From Ktedonobacter robiniae (GTDB taxonomy: Bacteria; Chloroflexota; Ktedonobacteria; Ktedonobacterales; Ktedonobacteraceae), in contig NZ_BNJG01000001.1 in NCBI RefSeq assembly GCF_016587375.1, positions 1,054,001 through 1,118,000 of the forward strand: a stretch of 64,000 bases of DNA. Reading direction: 5' to 3'. Shown here one piece after another: positions 8,566-16,760 of the stretch. A model generated the notes under the pieces. That model was not told the origin of the DNA. It worked only from the letters and a program-made list of their open reading frames with translations, and did not search any database. The number at the start of each line of letters is the position of its first letter. Positions within the stretch are counted from its first letter, which is position 1. A program made the translations under genes and the position numbers.

Positions 8566-10017
8566 TTAATACGCGCGGGCGAAGATGGCTTCGCAGGTGG
8601 CGGGTTTGCCGGTATAGATGCACTTGCCCTTGACGCCGCCCTCGGGCTGGTCAAAGGGGATGACACGAATGGTGGCCTTGGTCTCGTCCTTGATGGCCTG
8701 CTCGGCGGCGCTATCCTCGGCCCACTTGACGCGCACAAAGCCACGCTTCTCGGCGATGATACGCTTGAACTCCTCGTAGTCCTCGGTATAGTGCGTATTC
8801 TTCTCGCGATGCTCCAGGGCACGCTGATAGAGCGCCTTCTGGATCTCATCCAACTTCTCGGGCAGGCGGGTCTCCAGGGTATCGATGGAGACAAACTCCT
8901 TTGAGCGGTCGAGGCGACTGACCAATACGACGTTGTTGTTCTGCACGTCGCGGGGGCCAATCTCCAGGCGCACAGGAACGCCACGCATCTCCCACTCGTT
9001 GTACTTCCAGCCTGGAGTGTTATCGCTATCGTCAACCTTGACACGCACCTTGCCCTTGAGCATCTTTTGCAAACGCTCAACGGCCTCAAAGACAACGGCG
9101 CGGTCCTGGTCCTTACGCCAGATAGGAACGATAACGACCTGGAATGGTGCCAGGCGCGGCGGCAGGATCAAGCCAGACGGATCGCCATGCACCATGATGA
9201 TGCCACCAATCATACGTGTGCTCAGGCCCCAGCTTGTGGTGGCACAGTATTTGCGCTCGCCATCGGCGTCCAGGAACTGAATGTCGAAGCCTTTGGCGAA
9301 ATTCTGCCCCAGGTTGTGGCTAGTCGCGGACTGCAAGGCCTTGCCATCGCCCATCAGGGCCTCAATGGAGTACGTGCGCAGGGCACCGGCGAACTTCTCA
9401 TTCTCGGTCTTGCGGCCCGGAATCACAGGGATAGCCGCGTCATTCTCGGCGAAGTCGCGGTAAACCTCCAGCATCATGCGCGTGCGCTCCTCGGCCTCTT
9501 CCAGCGTACGATGCGCGGTATGGCCCTCCTGCCAGAGGAACTCGGAGGTGCGTAGGAAGAGGGTCGTGCGTTTCTCCCAGCGCATCACATTGTTCCACTG
9601 GTTGATGAGCAGCGGCAGGTCGCGATAGCTCTGCACCCAGCGGGAGTAGCTATGTCCGATGATCGTCTCGCTGGTCGGGCGAATCGCCAGGGGTTCCTCC
9701 AGTTCTTCGCCGCCGCCGCGCGTCACCCAGGCCAGCTCAGGGGCAAAGCCCTCGACATGCTCGGCCTCTTTCTCCAGGAAGCTACGCGGGATGAGCAGGG
9801 GGAAGTAGGCGTTCATGACGCCGGTATCTTTAAAACGCTGGTCCAGCAACGACTGAATATGCTCCCAGAGCGCATACCCATAAGGGCGAATAATCATACA
9901 ACCGCGCACAGGCGCGTAGTCCGCTAGCTCCGCCTTGCGTACAATCTGGTTATACCAGGCAGAGAAATCATCCTCTTGATCGACAAGTTCTTCGACAAAC
10001 TTTTCCTTCTGGCTCAT
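8566..10017 (-). CDS. proS: Prolyl-tRNA synthetase, archaeal/eukaryotic type
   Basis: 483 residues. It lacks the bacterial insertion domain and has the C-terminal extension of the archaeal/eukaryotic-like (type 3) enzymes, ending in the characteristic FARAY. Motif 2 is WEKRTTLFLRTSEFLWQEGH; motif 3 is GLSTRMIGGIIMVHGD with PPRLAP. The open frame runs to 10080, but GAGAGGGGATGCT precedes the ATG at 10017 and family similarity starts at MSQKEKFVEE; the extra residues fall in the dispersed element at 10048-10108. The gene sits behind a T-box leader, so uncharged tRNA-Pro should induce it. Confidence 0.93.
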   Translation of the reverse strand: MSQKEKFVEELVDQEDDFSAWYNQIVRKAELADYAPVRGCMIIRPYGYALWEHIQSLLDQRFKDTGVMNAYFPLLIPRSFLEKEAEHVEGFAPELAWVTRGGGEELEEPLAIRPTSETIIGHSYSRWVQSYRDLPLLINQWNNVMRWEKRTTLFLRTSEFLWQEGHTAHRTLEEAEERTRMMLEVYRDFAENDAAIPVIPGRKTENEKFAGALRTYSIEALMGDGKALQSATSHNLGQNFAKGFDIQFLDADGERKYCATTSWGLSTRMIGGIIMVHGDPSGLILPPRLAPFQVVIVPIWRKDQDRAVVFEAVERLQKMLKGKVRVKVDDSDNTPGWKYNEWEMRGVPVRLEIGPRDVQNNNVVLVSRLDRSKEFVSIDTLETRLPEKLDEIQKALYQRALEHREKNTHYTEDYEEFKRIIAEKRGFVRVKWAEDSAAEQAIKDETKATIRVIPFDQPEGGVKGKCIYTGKPATCEAIFARAY

Positions 10018-10047
10018 AGCATCCCCTCTCGGCGTCCAAATCTTCCT

Positions 10048-10108
10048 ATCCGAAAACCCTGAGCGCGAAGCGCTAGACACGAAGTGGCGTTGGGTTTCGG
10101 AATAAGAT
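10048..10108. repeat. Dispersed structured element, copy 1 (no internal unit)
   Basis: Shares with copies at 24783 and 30471 the ends ATCCGAAA-CCTGAG and GTTGGGTTTCGGAATAAGA. The outer stem pairs CCGAAAACCC-type sequence with GGGTTTCGG, and inside are AGCGC/GCGCT and CAC/GTG hairpins. The CCCCGAATGGGG unit found in the other copies is absent. It lies between the T-box terminator and the ribosome binding site of proS, 31 nt from the start codon. Confidence 0.75.
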
Positions 10109-10130
10109 CATACCCATGAATAAAGACAAT

Positions 10131-10415
10131 AAAAAAACTCGCCCTAGATAAGGACGAGGTTATTGGCCCGTGGTACCACCTTATTTGAAATATGTCTCAC
10201 GACACGTTTCCACTCTGACGGTCGCTGTTGAACCGCCCCTTCCTGCATAACGGTGAAGGACTCCGGTCAGTTTATCACTGACGCTCCCAGGTGGGTTCGA
10301 CGAGGCCACTCTACCGACTTTCACTCTCTCGGCTCGCTGCTAGAGTACACCAGCACGCCTACTGATCCTGATCAGCGCGTTCGCTCTTTGATTTTGTGCT
10401 CTTTAGTTTTGTATA
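10131..10415 (-). promoter_or_regulatory. T-box riboswitch leader (proline)
   Basis: On the minus strand the T-box sequence AAGGTGGTACCACGGGCC spans 10182-10165, followed by a stem at 10158-10138 and seven T residues (10137-10131), i.e. the competing terminator. Stem I is upstream; it includes AGCGAGCCGAGAGAGTGAAAG and a specifier loop read as GAA-CCC-ACC, placing the codon CCC (proline) at 10295-10293. This matches the prolyl-tRNA synthetase gene downstream. The specifier was assigned by eye. Confidence 0.88.
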
Positions 10416-10421
10416 GGGTCA

Positions 10422-10450
10422 AGCATACACAATCTCTTTTCTTCTGTCAA
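10422..10450 (-). promoter_or_regulatory. Promoter of the T-box/proS unit
   Basis: On the minus strand TTGACA at 10450-10445, a 17-nt spacer and TATGCT at 10427-10422. Transcription would begin near 10415, just ahead of stem I of the T-box. Confidence 0.7.
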
Positions 10451-10468
10451 GCGCAATAGTGTAAATAA

Positions 10469-10522
10469 AATATGAGTGGTGTAGTATGGATTGACGTCAA
10501 TCCATACTACACCACTCATATT
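10469..10522. repeat. 54-bp perfect palindrome in a divergent promoter region
   Basis: 27-bp arms without spacer, centred on GACGTC. Unlike most hairpins of this window it follows no gene end. It lies upstream of the minus-strand T-box promoter (-35 at 10450) and of the plus-strand kinase promoter (-10 at 10616). It could be an operator or a relic of a lost gene end. Confidence 0.75.
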
Positions 10523-10612
10523 AGTGTGAGTTTTTGTCTGTTAACTTCGCATAATAAATAGCTATAGCAAGACGCACAACTGCATCCCTTTCTTTTATAC
10601 TAAGTACGTATC

Positions 10613-10621
10613 TGCTATAAT
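10613..10621 (+). promoter_or_regulatory. Extended -10 promoter of the kinase gene
   Basis: TGC directly followed by TATAAT at 10616-10621; no good -35 is seen, as often with extended -10 promoters. Predicted start about 45 nt before the ATG at 10673. Confidence 0.5.
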
Positions 10622-10672
10622 AGGCACGAATTAACATAGTTAAATTTTCTCTATATTACTGGAAATAACAGC

Positions 10673-12124
10673 ATGCTAGGAACAATATTAGGTCACTATC
10701 GCCTGTTGAATGAACTGGGTCGTGGTGGCACGGCGACCGTCTACCTGGCAGAAGACATACATCTACAGCGCCAGGTTGCGGTAAAAGTCTTTCAGCCCGA
10801 ACTCCAGGCGGCCAATCGGGCGGAATTCCTTGCACATTTTACGCGTGAGGCACGCGTGTTGGCTCGCCTGGATCATCCACATATTCTCCCCGTCTATGAG
10901 TACGGCGAACAGGATATCTGCGCTTACCTGGTTATGCCCTACATGCCTGGAGGCTCCCTCAAAGAGTATCTACACAAACACCCAGGGCTACTTCCTCTTG
11001 AGCAGACACTCGCTTTTATCCATCAAATTCTCAATGCACTGGAATACGCTCATCAACAAGGCTTGATTCATCGCGATATTAAACCCGGCAATATCCTCTT
11101 CAAAAATGAGAAGACGCTCATGCTCTCCGATTTCGGCCTCGTCAAGATTGTAGAGCACACGACGAATAAGCCCCTGGCAGGGGATGTCACGCACACCAAT
11201 AGCTTCGCCATCAAGGGCACACCTGACTATATGGCGCCAGAGCAGATCCAGAGCAGGCCAGATAAGACGAGCGATATCTACGCGCTTGGTGTTGTGCTCT
11301 ATGAGCTATTGACCGGTCAGCGCCCCTTTTACGCCGATGACGCAGTCGCCCTCATGGTGAAACACCTGTATGAGCCTCCACGTCCCCTTCATGTCCTTAA
11401 CTCTGCAATCTCGCCTGAACTTGAGGCAGTAGTACTCAAGTCCCTGGAGAAAGATCCAACGCAGCGCTTCCAATCGGTTGCCGCCTTTCGCGAGGCCCTG
11501 GAAGAGGCGATCCAAACTGGGACGCCTATCAGGACATACACAAACACCCCTACGGCACTGGGCAATGGGACGACACCCCCAGTAAACCCGTTCCAGACAC
11601 AACTGGCAACCCCCATGCTACCTAATGCTGGCAGCGCAGCCTTCCGGCATGTTCCTGCTCCCGCTGCATCGATGAATAGTTCACGTCCTCCATCATCAGA
11701 AATACGACAGATACAGGAGCAGGCCACCTCCATACAGGCCCAGTCGCAACCCTCAACCAGGCAGTCAACACCCGCATCCACTCTTCCGACGCCTCCGCCT
11801 GCGCAGAAAGCCAATCGCTTCCCGCTTTTCACCTATCTCTTTATTGGGATCGCACTCGCCACCAGTATCTTTGCCATCCTGTACAGTACTGGCTATATCG
11901 GCAAGCGTCAATCCAACACACCACAACCACAAATCGTAACACAAGCCTCCCCACTGCCGAGACAGGTGAGGGAAAACCTGCGCCAGCAGCCATCACAACA
12001 GACTGCCCCGCTGACAACGTCGCCCGGACTGCAAGTATTCAATCGATCACACCAGGCACCCATCGCCAGGTTGTGTATATCGTCAATGAAGGCCCTAACA
12101 ATGCGCCAACCCGGGGGACACTGA
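10673..12124 (+). CDS. PknB-type Ser/Thr protein kinase, probably frameshifted at its 3' part
   Basis: 483 residues in this frame. The kinase domain is complete: G16-R-G-G-T-A-T-V-Y loop, K38 in VAVKVF, H134-R-D135-I-K-P-G-N, D153-F-G, and GTPDYMAPEQI. A Pro/Thr/Gln-rich linker and one transmembrane helix (about 383-409) follow. After about residue 425 the frame becomes a short unrelated tail (ending RQPGGH), while the neighbouring -1 frame carries a plausible linker (KPAPAAITTDCPADN) that continues into the propeller domain of the next entry. The two frames are both open from 11680 to 12124. I infer one original gene of about 800 codons, broken by a single-base change, a sequencing error or recoding. 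It probably senses an outside signal and phosphorylates cytoplasmic proteins. Confidence 0.85.
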   Translation: MLGTILGHYRLLNELGRGGTATVYLAEDIHLQRQVAVKVFQPELQAANRAEFLAHFTREARVLARLDHPHILPVYEYGEQDICAYLVMPYMPGGSLKEYLHKHPGLLPLEQTLAFIHQILNALEYAHQQGLIHRDIKPGNILFKNEKTLMLSDFGLVKIVEHTTNKPLAGDVTHTNSFAIKGTPDYMAPEQIQSRPDKTSDIYALGVVLYELLTGQRPFYADDAVALMVKHLYEPPRPLHVLNSAISPELEAVVLKSLEKDPTQRFQSVAAFREALEEAIQTGTPIRTYTNTPTALGNGTTPPVNPFQTQLATPMLPNAGSAAFRHVPAPAASMNSSRPPSSEIRQIQEQATSIQAQSQPSTRQSTPASTLPTPPPAQKANRFPLFTYLFIGIALATSIFAILYSTGYIGKRQSNTPQPQIVTQASPLPRQVRENLRQQPSQQTAPLTTSPGLQVFNRSHQAPIARLCISSMKALTMRQPGGH

Positions 12125-13122
12125 AACGCCGTGATATTGATGATAACACCGGAGGCACGCCTATCATAGGCATACCTAACCTCCATATTGACGAGGGCGA
12201 ACTTATGCAGGGTGGTCAATGGATCACCTATATCCTGCATAGCGATGGTATCAGTCAACTACGCCTGGTTCGCATAGATGGACAGGAACAACAGACGCTC
12301 TATTGCGCTCCTGCCAATACCCATATTGCCAATATGCAACTCTCGTACAATGGACAAAACGTAGTCTTTAATCAGTATCCTAATGATGGTGGCAAGCCAT
12401 CGCTCTACCTGCTTAGTCTGGCCTCGGGCTCGCTACAACTCCTCCTGCACCCACAAAATGATCTGGCTTATACACCAACTACCTGGCTGGACAATACACA
12501 CATTCTCTTAACCTCTTTTATACCCAACTCTGGCGCGCCACGCAACGATTTATATGCACTGGATATCATTCAGGGATCTAATCAGCATGATACTGATCTG
12601 CAAAAGCTCTTCAGCCAGAACTGGAGTTGTGGTAGCTTCGATGTGAGCTACGATACCACAAAGCTCTATGTTGCCAATTGTGATGCCAGCAATGGACTTT
12701 CAGCTACCGGGCCAACCACCATTAGCGTCCAGCCTTCAATGGGTGGCACCCCTCAGCCCATCGCGCATCTCAATCAAGCGGTCACGATGCTGCGCGCCGT
12801 CTCGCCAACAATGCTGCTACTTATGGTCGAGAATGGCAGTGGAGATACCAGCCAGAACGGCCTCTGGCGGATGAATACCGATGGCACAGGCCTCACACGC
12901 CTCACCGATGACACAACAGGCGGTCAGTCGCTTTGTCCATATTCCCAGTATGCCTGGTCGAATGTCACGCAAGATAGCAAGCTTTTTGCCCTGCAAGAGA
13001 CCGATCCCCATAGCGCCGACCGCAAACTGTACTACGGCTCGCTCGATATGGGCACCCTGACCCCCTTTGCAGATATCGCCGATGGTACCGATATGCGCCT
13101 CGTGGGCTGGACCCTTTATTAA
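12073..13122 (+). CDS. Beta-propeller-like sensor part of the kinase, in the -1 frame
   Basis: 349 residues from the first GTG, although the open frame extends upstream to 11680 and similarity in character starts near 11940. No ribosome binding site precedes 12073. The sequence shows repeated strand-turn blocks typical of TolB/WD40-like propellers (WITYILHSDG, QLSYNGQNVVFNQYPNDGG, LYLLSLASGSLQLL, LWRMNTDGTGLTRLT). It has no signal peptide or membrane segment, so as a separate protein it would be misplaced in the cytoplasm; fused to the preceding kinase it would be the extracytoplasmic domain. I therefore treat it as the C-terminal half of that gene. Confidence 0.65.
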   Translation: MYIVNEGPNNAPTRGTLKRRDIDDNTGGTPIIGIPNLHIDEGELMQGGQWITYILHSDGISQLRLVRIDGQEQQTLYCAPANTHIANMQLSYNGQNVVFNQYPNDGGKPSLYLLSLASGSLQLLLHPQNDLAYTPTTWLDNTHILLTSFIPNSGAPRNDLYALDIIQGSNQHDTDLQKLFSQNWSCGSFDVSYDTTKLYVANCDASNGLSATGPTTISVQPSMGGTPQPIAHLNQAVTMLRAVSPTMLLLMVENGSGDTSQNGLWRMNTDGTGLTRLTDDTTGGQSLCPYSQYAWSNVTQDSKLFALQETDPHSADRKLYYGSLDMGTLTPFADIADGTDMRLVGWTLY

Positions 13123-13236
13123 TACGCTTGGTATCACGCTGGAGGGACATTGACGCGTTAAATGTTGCATCGTGCCCCCATAGGATAAATCGGCGCGTCG
13201 TGAATGTGGCATCTATGAAGAAAGGCGGAGTACTCG

Positions 13237-13291
13237 GGTGCTTACCTGATAGTTTTTCAGGTGCGAGCTGAAAGACTCTCAGGTAGACACC
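13237..13291. other. Imperfect long hairpin in a structured 487-nt gap
   Basis: GGTGCTTACCTGA near 13237 pairs with TCAGGTAGACACC ending at 13291, and AGTTTTTCAG pairs with CTGAAAGACT inside it. Two further hairpins follow (GCTAGAAG/CTTCTAGC near 13331-13353 and ACAGGGA/TCCCTGT near 13383-13400). No gene is visible between 13123 and 13609. It may be a decayed member of the long-hairpin set or a structured leader of the cupredoxin gene; I recognise no riboswitch class. Confidence 0.4.
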
Positions 13292-13609
13292 GATATTTAT
13301 AATAGGACCAGAATAGTGAAGTACCCTATAGCTAGAAGATCTTAGCTTCTAGCATACTCGTTTAGCAAGCTATCAGGCTTTGACAGGGATTGCTCCCTGT
13401 AGGACTCTTCCAGCCCAAAAATCATTATATATGAGGCAGGGGAGGGTTGCAATCCAACCACCCTAACCGCCACAAAAGGACTCACTTATATCCTCCTGCC
13501 TCAAGGCATGAGGGTTACGCTCGCACTGATAAAAGTGCACCATCTGCGCAGGGTGCCGCCTTGTGGGTAGGCCCTGCCATTCTATTAATTTCCAGGAGAT
13601 TCTCAAACT

Positions 13610-13987
13610 GTGAAAAAGCTGATCGCGCTCCTCCTCCTTTGCTGCACAGTCGCCACGCTCTTTGCGGCCTGCGCTACGGGAGGCAACACGAGCAACCTCC
13701 CCAATAGCGTCCATATGAAAGAACTGACCTTTGAACCCGCCTCCATCACCATACATAAAGGCGAAAAGGTCAATATTGTCAATGATGTCTCCATGGTACA
13801 CGTTGTCGCTAATGGGACCTGGCAGGATAACACGGCCAAGGCCCTTACCGAAAATGGCGCCCCCCAGGTCAATGTCCAATTTAATGGGAACGATAGTCAG
13901 GCCGTTGGCCCCTTTAATACCGCCGGCACCTTTCACTTCTACTGCACCGTCCATCCAGGAATGAATCTTACCGTCGTGGTGAAATAG
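13610..13987 (+). CDS. Cupredoxin (plastocyanin-like) lipoprotein
   Basis: 125 residues, GTG start with CAGGAGAT upstream. A lipoprotein signal (TLFAAC, lipidated C21) leads to a single cupredoxin domain. Candidate type 1 copper ligands are H64 (MVHVV), C112 (HFYC), H115 and M118 (TVHPGMN), in the canonical order. It would carry electrons at the outer face of the membrane. No oxidase gene is next to it; the partner is unknown. Confidence 0.88.
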   Translation: MKKLIALLLLCCTVATLFAACATGGNTSNLPNSVHMKELTFEPASITIHKGEKVNIVNDVSMVHVVANGTWQDNTAKALTENGAPQVNVQFNGNDSQAVGPFNTAGTFHFYCTVHPGMNLTVVVK

Positions 13988-14044
13988 CTAGCAAGCAAAA
14001 AGCCGCGGGAGGGCTTGCCCTCCCGCAGCTTTTTGCTTGCTAGC
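13987..14044. terminator. Long hairpin (27-bp arms, one mismatch)
   Basis: Arms 13987-14013 and 14018-14044 with one C/A mismatch; the arm includes the last base of the cupredoxin stop codon. It contains an A5/T5 run near the foot of the stem. Confidence 0.8.
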
Positions 14045-14237
14045 CGCCTGGCAACGCCATATCTCAACCAAATTATAAGCCGTTTCGTATAATATAGAGA
14101 GGTTTTTTGGGCATAAAATGGCTCATCCATTGTGTTATAGACTCTGGTGAGCAATTTTCTGTGCCAGCTAGCCCGGGGCTATTAGTCTTTTCGGTATTTT
14201 AAAGATAGTAAGCTAAGACGAGGGAGTTGTTTTATTT

Positions 14238-15257
14238 ATGGCAACTATTGCCTTTCAAGAGATTACCAAGCTCTATCCCAAGACGCAAAAACCGGCCGTC
14301 GATGCCGTTAGCTTTGAAGTACCTGAAGGGAGCACCTGCGTGCTTGTTGGCACCTCTGGCTCCGGCAAGACCACCCTTCTGCGTATGGTGAATCGTTTGA
14401 TTGAGCCAACCTCGGGTGCGATCATCATCGATGGGAAGGATGTGCTCAAGGAGAACACCATCCAGTTGCGCCGCCGCATTGGCTATGTTATTCAGCAGGT
14501 GGGTCTCTTCCCGCATATGACGGTAGGGGAAAATGTCCGCGTCACCGCTGAAATCGCGGGAGGCTGGGAGAAACAGCGCCTCAACAAGCGCGTTGATGAG
14601 CTACTGGACCTGGTGGGGCTGCCACCAGCGGATTATCGCAAGCGCTTCCCGCGCCAACTCTCTGGCGGGCAACAGCAGCGTGTTGGCCTGGCACGCGCCC
14701 TGGCTACCGACCCGGCGATTCTACTCATGGATGAGCCCTTTGGCGCCCTGGACGCAATTACACGTGCGCGCATGCAAGACGAACTTCAGCGTATTCAACG
14801 CGACGTACATAAGACCATTCTTTTTGTCTCGCATGATATCGATGAGGCATTTAAGCTGGGCGACCAGATCGCCGTCATGTCTGAGGGCAAACTGGTACAG
14901 ATTGGCTCGCCTGTGGAACTGCTCGCGCGTCCTGCTAATGGGTTTGTCAGCCAGCTCGTAGGCGCGGATAATACGCTACGCCAGCTACAATACCTGCCCG
15001 TTTCAACAGCGCTTGATAACCGGCCTGAGGCAGTTTCGTCGGCACACTGGGGCGATGCGGCTACCTGCTCACCAGATGCAACTCTGCTTGATGCAATGCT
15101 TCAACTCCTCTCCACCGGCTCTCCCGCACTCACCGTCACCAGCTCTGACTCCACTCAACCTCAAGGCAACATCACCCTTGCCAGCATTAACCGCGAGATT
15201 TCACGCCATCGCGGCCAACAGTCCCAGCCCAACCAGCCAGAAGGATCACACGCCTGA
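14238..15257 (+). CDS. opuCA: Glycine betaine/carnitine/choline ABC transporter, ATPase
   Basis: 339 residues. Walker A G38-T-S-G-S-G-K-T, signature [15 protein letters not shown], Walker [13 protein letters not shown] and the switch histidine in LFVSHDID. Q-loop [13 protein letters not shown] is typical of the OpuCA/ProV group. The last ~90 residues are poorly conserved and look like a shortened CBS region. Four genes follow each other in the order ATPase, permease, binding protein-like permease, binding protein; it powers uptake of a compatible solute. GAGGGAG precedes the ATG. Confidence 0.85.
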   Translation: MATIAFQEITKLYPKTQKPAVDAVSFEVPEGSTCVLVGTSGSGKTTLLRMVNRLIEPTSGAIIIDGKDVLKENTIQLRRRIGYVIQQVGLFPHMTVGENVRVTAEIAGGWEKQRLNKRVDELLDLVGLPPADYRKRFPRQLSGGQQQRVGLARALATDPAILLMDEPFGALDAITRARMQDELQRIQRDVHKTILFVSHDIDEAFKLGDQIAVMSEGKLVQIGSPVELLARPANGFVSQLVGADNTLRQLQYLPVSTALDNRPEAVSSAHWGDAATCSPDATLLDAMLQLLSTGSPALTVTSSDSTQPQGNITLASINREISRHRGQQSQPNQPEGSHA

Positions 15258-15327
15258 TTCTGTCTCGCAAGGCTTACGCACACCGCGATGATGTATTCCA
15301 TTGCGCTTTTGAAGGACGAGGAGTGTT

Positions 15328-15984
15328 ATGCATTATTTACTGAGCGCTTACAATTATGATCTGACGGACCCGGAGAGCATCCCAAACCTGCTTTCACAAC
15401 ACGCCTTCCTGGTGGGAGTCAGTATGCTGATCTCGCTCGTTATCGCGATCCCGCTTGGAATCCTGATATCACGCTATCGCAAGCTGGCGCTGCCGGTGAT
15501 TACGTTTATGGACCTGCTGTATACCATTCCCGGCCTGGCCTTGCTAGGAGTGCTCATCTCCATTACGGGTCTGAGCTTTACGACGGCTATTATTCCGCTC
15601 ATTCTCTACACACAACTGGTGCTGATCCGCAACACCTCCGCCGCGCTCAACGGCATCGATCCGCTCTTAATTGAGACGGCACGCGCGATGGGTATGAACG
15701 GAACACAGCTCCTCTTCCGCGTGACCCTACCCCTGGCGCTACCGGTAATTATCGCAGGCATACGCATCGCGACAGTAACCATTATCGGTATCGCGGCCCT
15801 GGCATCCCTGGTAGGTGAGGGCGGTCTGGGTGACCTGATCTTTAAAAACATCACCAGCCGCGATATGGATGCTGTCCTGGCGGGAGCCATTCTGCTCAGC
15901 CTGTTCGCGATTGTGACCGACCTGCTACTACTGGGCGTACAAACCCTGCTCAACCGTGGTCGTAGCGCGCTTTCGGTGGCATAA
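15328..15984 (+). CDS. opuCB: Osmoprotectant ABC transporter permease
   Basis: 218 residues with about five transmembrane helices and the binding-protein-dependent permease EAA loop (LIETARAMGMNGTQLLFRV, then LPLALPVIIAG). Length and N-terminus (the phrase FLVGVSMLISLVIAIPLGI) match the OpuCB-type permeases. GAGGAG lies 6 nt before the ATG. It forms the membrane channel together with the permease encoded 24 nt downstream. Confidence 0.85.
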   Translation: MHYLLSAYNYDLTDPESIPNLLSQHAFLVGVSMLISLVIAIPLGILISRYRKLALPVITFMDLLYTIPGLALLGVLISITGLSFTTAIIPLILYTQLVLIRNTSAALNGIDPLLIETARAMGMNGTQLLFRVTLPLALPVIIAGIRIATVTIIGIAALASLVGEGGLGDLIFKNITSRDMDAVLAGAILLSLFAIVTDLLLLGVQTLLNRGRSALSVA

Positions 15985-16008
15985 GGGAGAGGAAGAGAGG
16001 TCTTACGT

Positions 16009-16677
16009 ATGAACAGCATCTGGAATTATATCGCCGATCCGTCGCATAACTTTCTCTATGAGACGACGACCTACCTGCAAATCTGCGCCTTTACGATTGT
16101 GATCGCTATTGTAATCGGTGTTGGCCTGGGGGTCGTGGTTTCACGCAGCGCTATTCTAGGCTTTATCGCCATCAACCTCAGTGGCTTGATGCGCGCCATC
16201 CCAATCATTGCCTTCTTAATCGCGGTTCTGCCCTATCTAGGCCTGGGCTTTACACCTGCGGCGGTGGCACTGATTATTCTAGGTATTCCACCCATTTTGC
16301 TCAATACCTATACCGGGTTGCGTAGCATCGATGCGGCCATGATCGACGCCGCCAGGGGTATGGGCATGACCACCTGGCAAATTATTCGCCGCGTCCAGGC
16401 CCCACTCGTGATGCCCATTATTGCCGCCGGCATTCGCACGTCCGCGATCCAGATTATTGCTACCGCGACGCTTGCCGCCTTTATTGGTGCCGATGGGTAT
16501 GGCGTCTACATTGTCGATGGCCTCTACAAGCTCGACAACACCGAGATTCTCGCTGGTGCGATCCCGGTCGCGATTATCGCCTTGATTGTAGAGGGCTTCA
16601 TGGAGATTCTGCAACGTGTGCTCACTCCCGCAGGGTTGCGGGAGTCGAGCGGCACACCGCAGTCTCAGGTTTCCTGA
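16009..16677 (+). CDS. opuCD: Osmoprotectant ABC transporter permease, second subunit
   Basis: 222 residues with five to six transmembrane helices and an EAA loop (MIDAARGMGMTTWQIIRRV, then APLVMPIIAAG). Paralogous to the preceding permease, as usual in OpuC systems. AGAGGTC precedes the ATG. A short hairpin (CTCTCC/GGAGAG near 16698-16715) separates it from the binding-protein gene and may tune the level of the latter. Confidence 0.85.
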   Translation: MNSIWNYIADPSHNFLYETTTYLQICAFTIVIAIVIGVGLGVVVSRSAILGFIAINLSGLMRAIPIIAFLIAVLPYLGLGFTPAAVALIILGIPPILLNTYTGLRSIDAAMIDAARGMGMTTWQIIRRVQAPLVMPIIAAGIRTSAIQIIATATLAAFIGADGYGVYIVDGLYKLDNTEILAGAIPVAIIALIVEGFMEILQRVLTPAGLRESSGTPQSQVS

Positions 16678-16760
16678 TCGATCCCTCGTGTTTGCTCTCC
16701 TTCCCTGGAGAGGAGACACGATCTATTCTTTGTGTTTTCCCAAACAAGGAGAAGTTTTTT

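Noticed and set aside
10253..10459. Plus-strand open frame of 68 codons
   Set aside because: It is antisense to the T-box leader and promoter and has no ribosome binding site.
11890..12124. Programmed -1 frameshift in the kinase gene
   Set aside because: No fitting X XXY YYZ heptamer in the right frame; AGGGAAAAC is the nearest but would mispair in the P site. Left as a possible mutation or sequence error.
13237..13420. Known riboswitch class (glycine, cobalamin, c-di-GMP) before the cupredoxin gene
   Set aside because: Conserved core sequences of these classes are not found on either strand.
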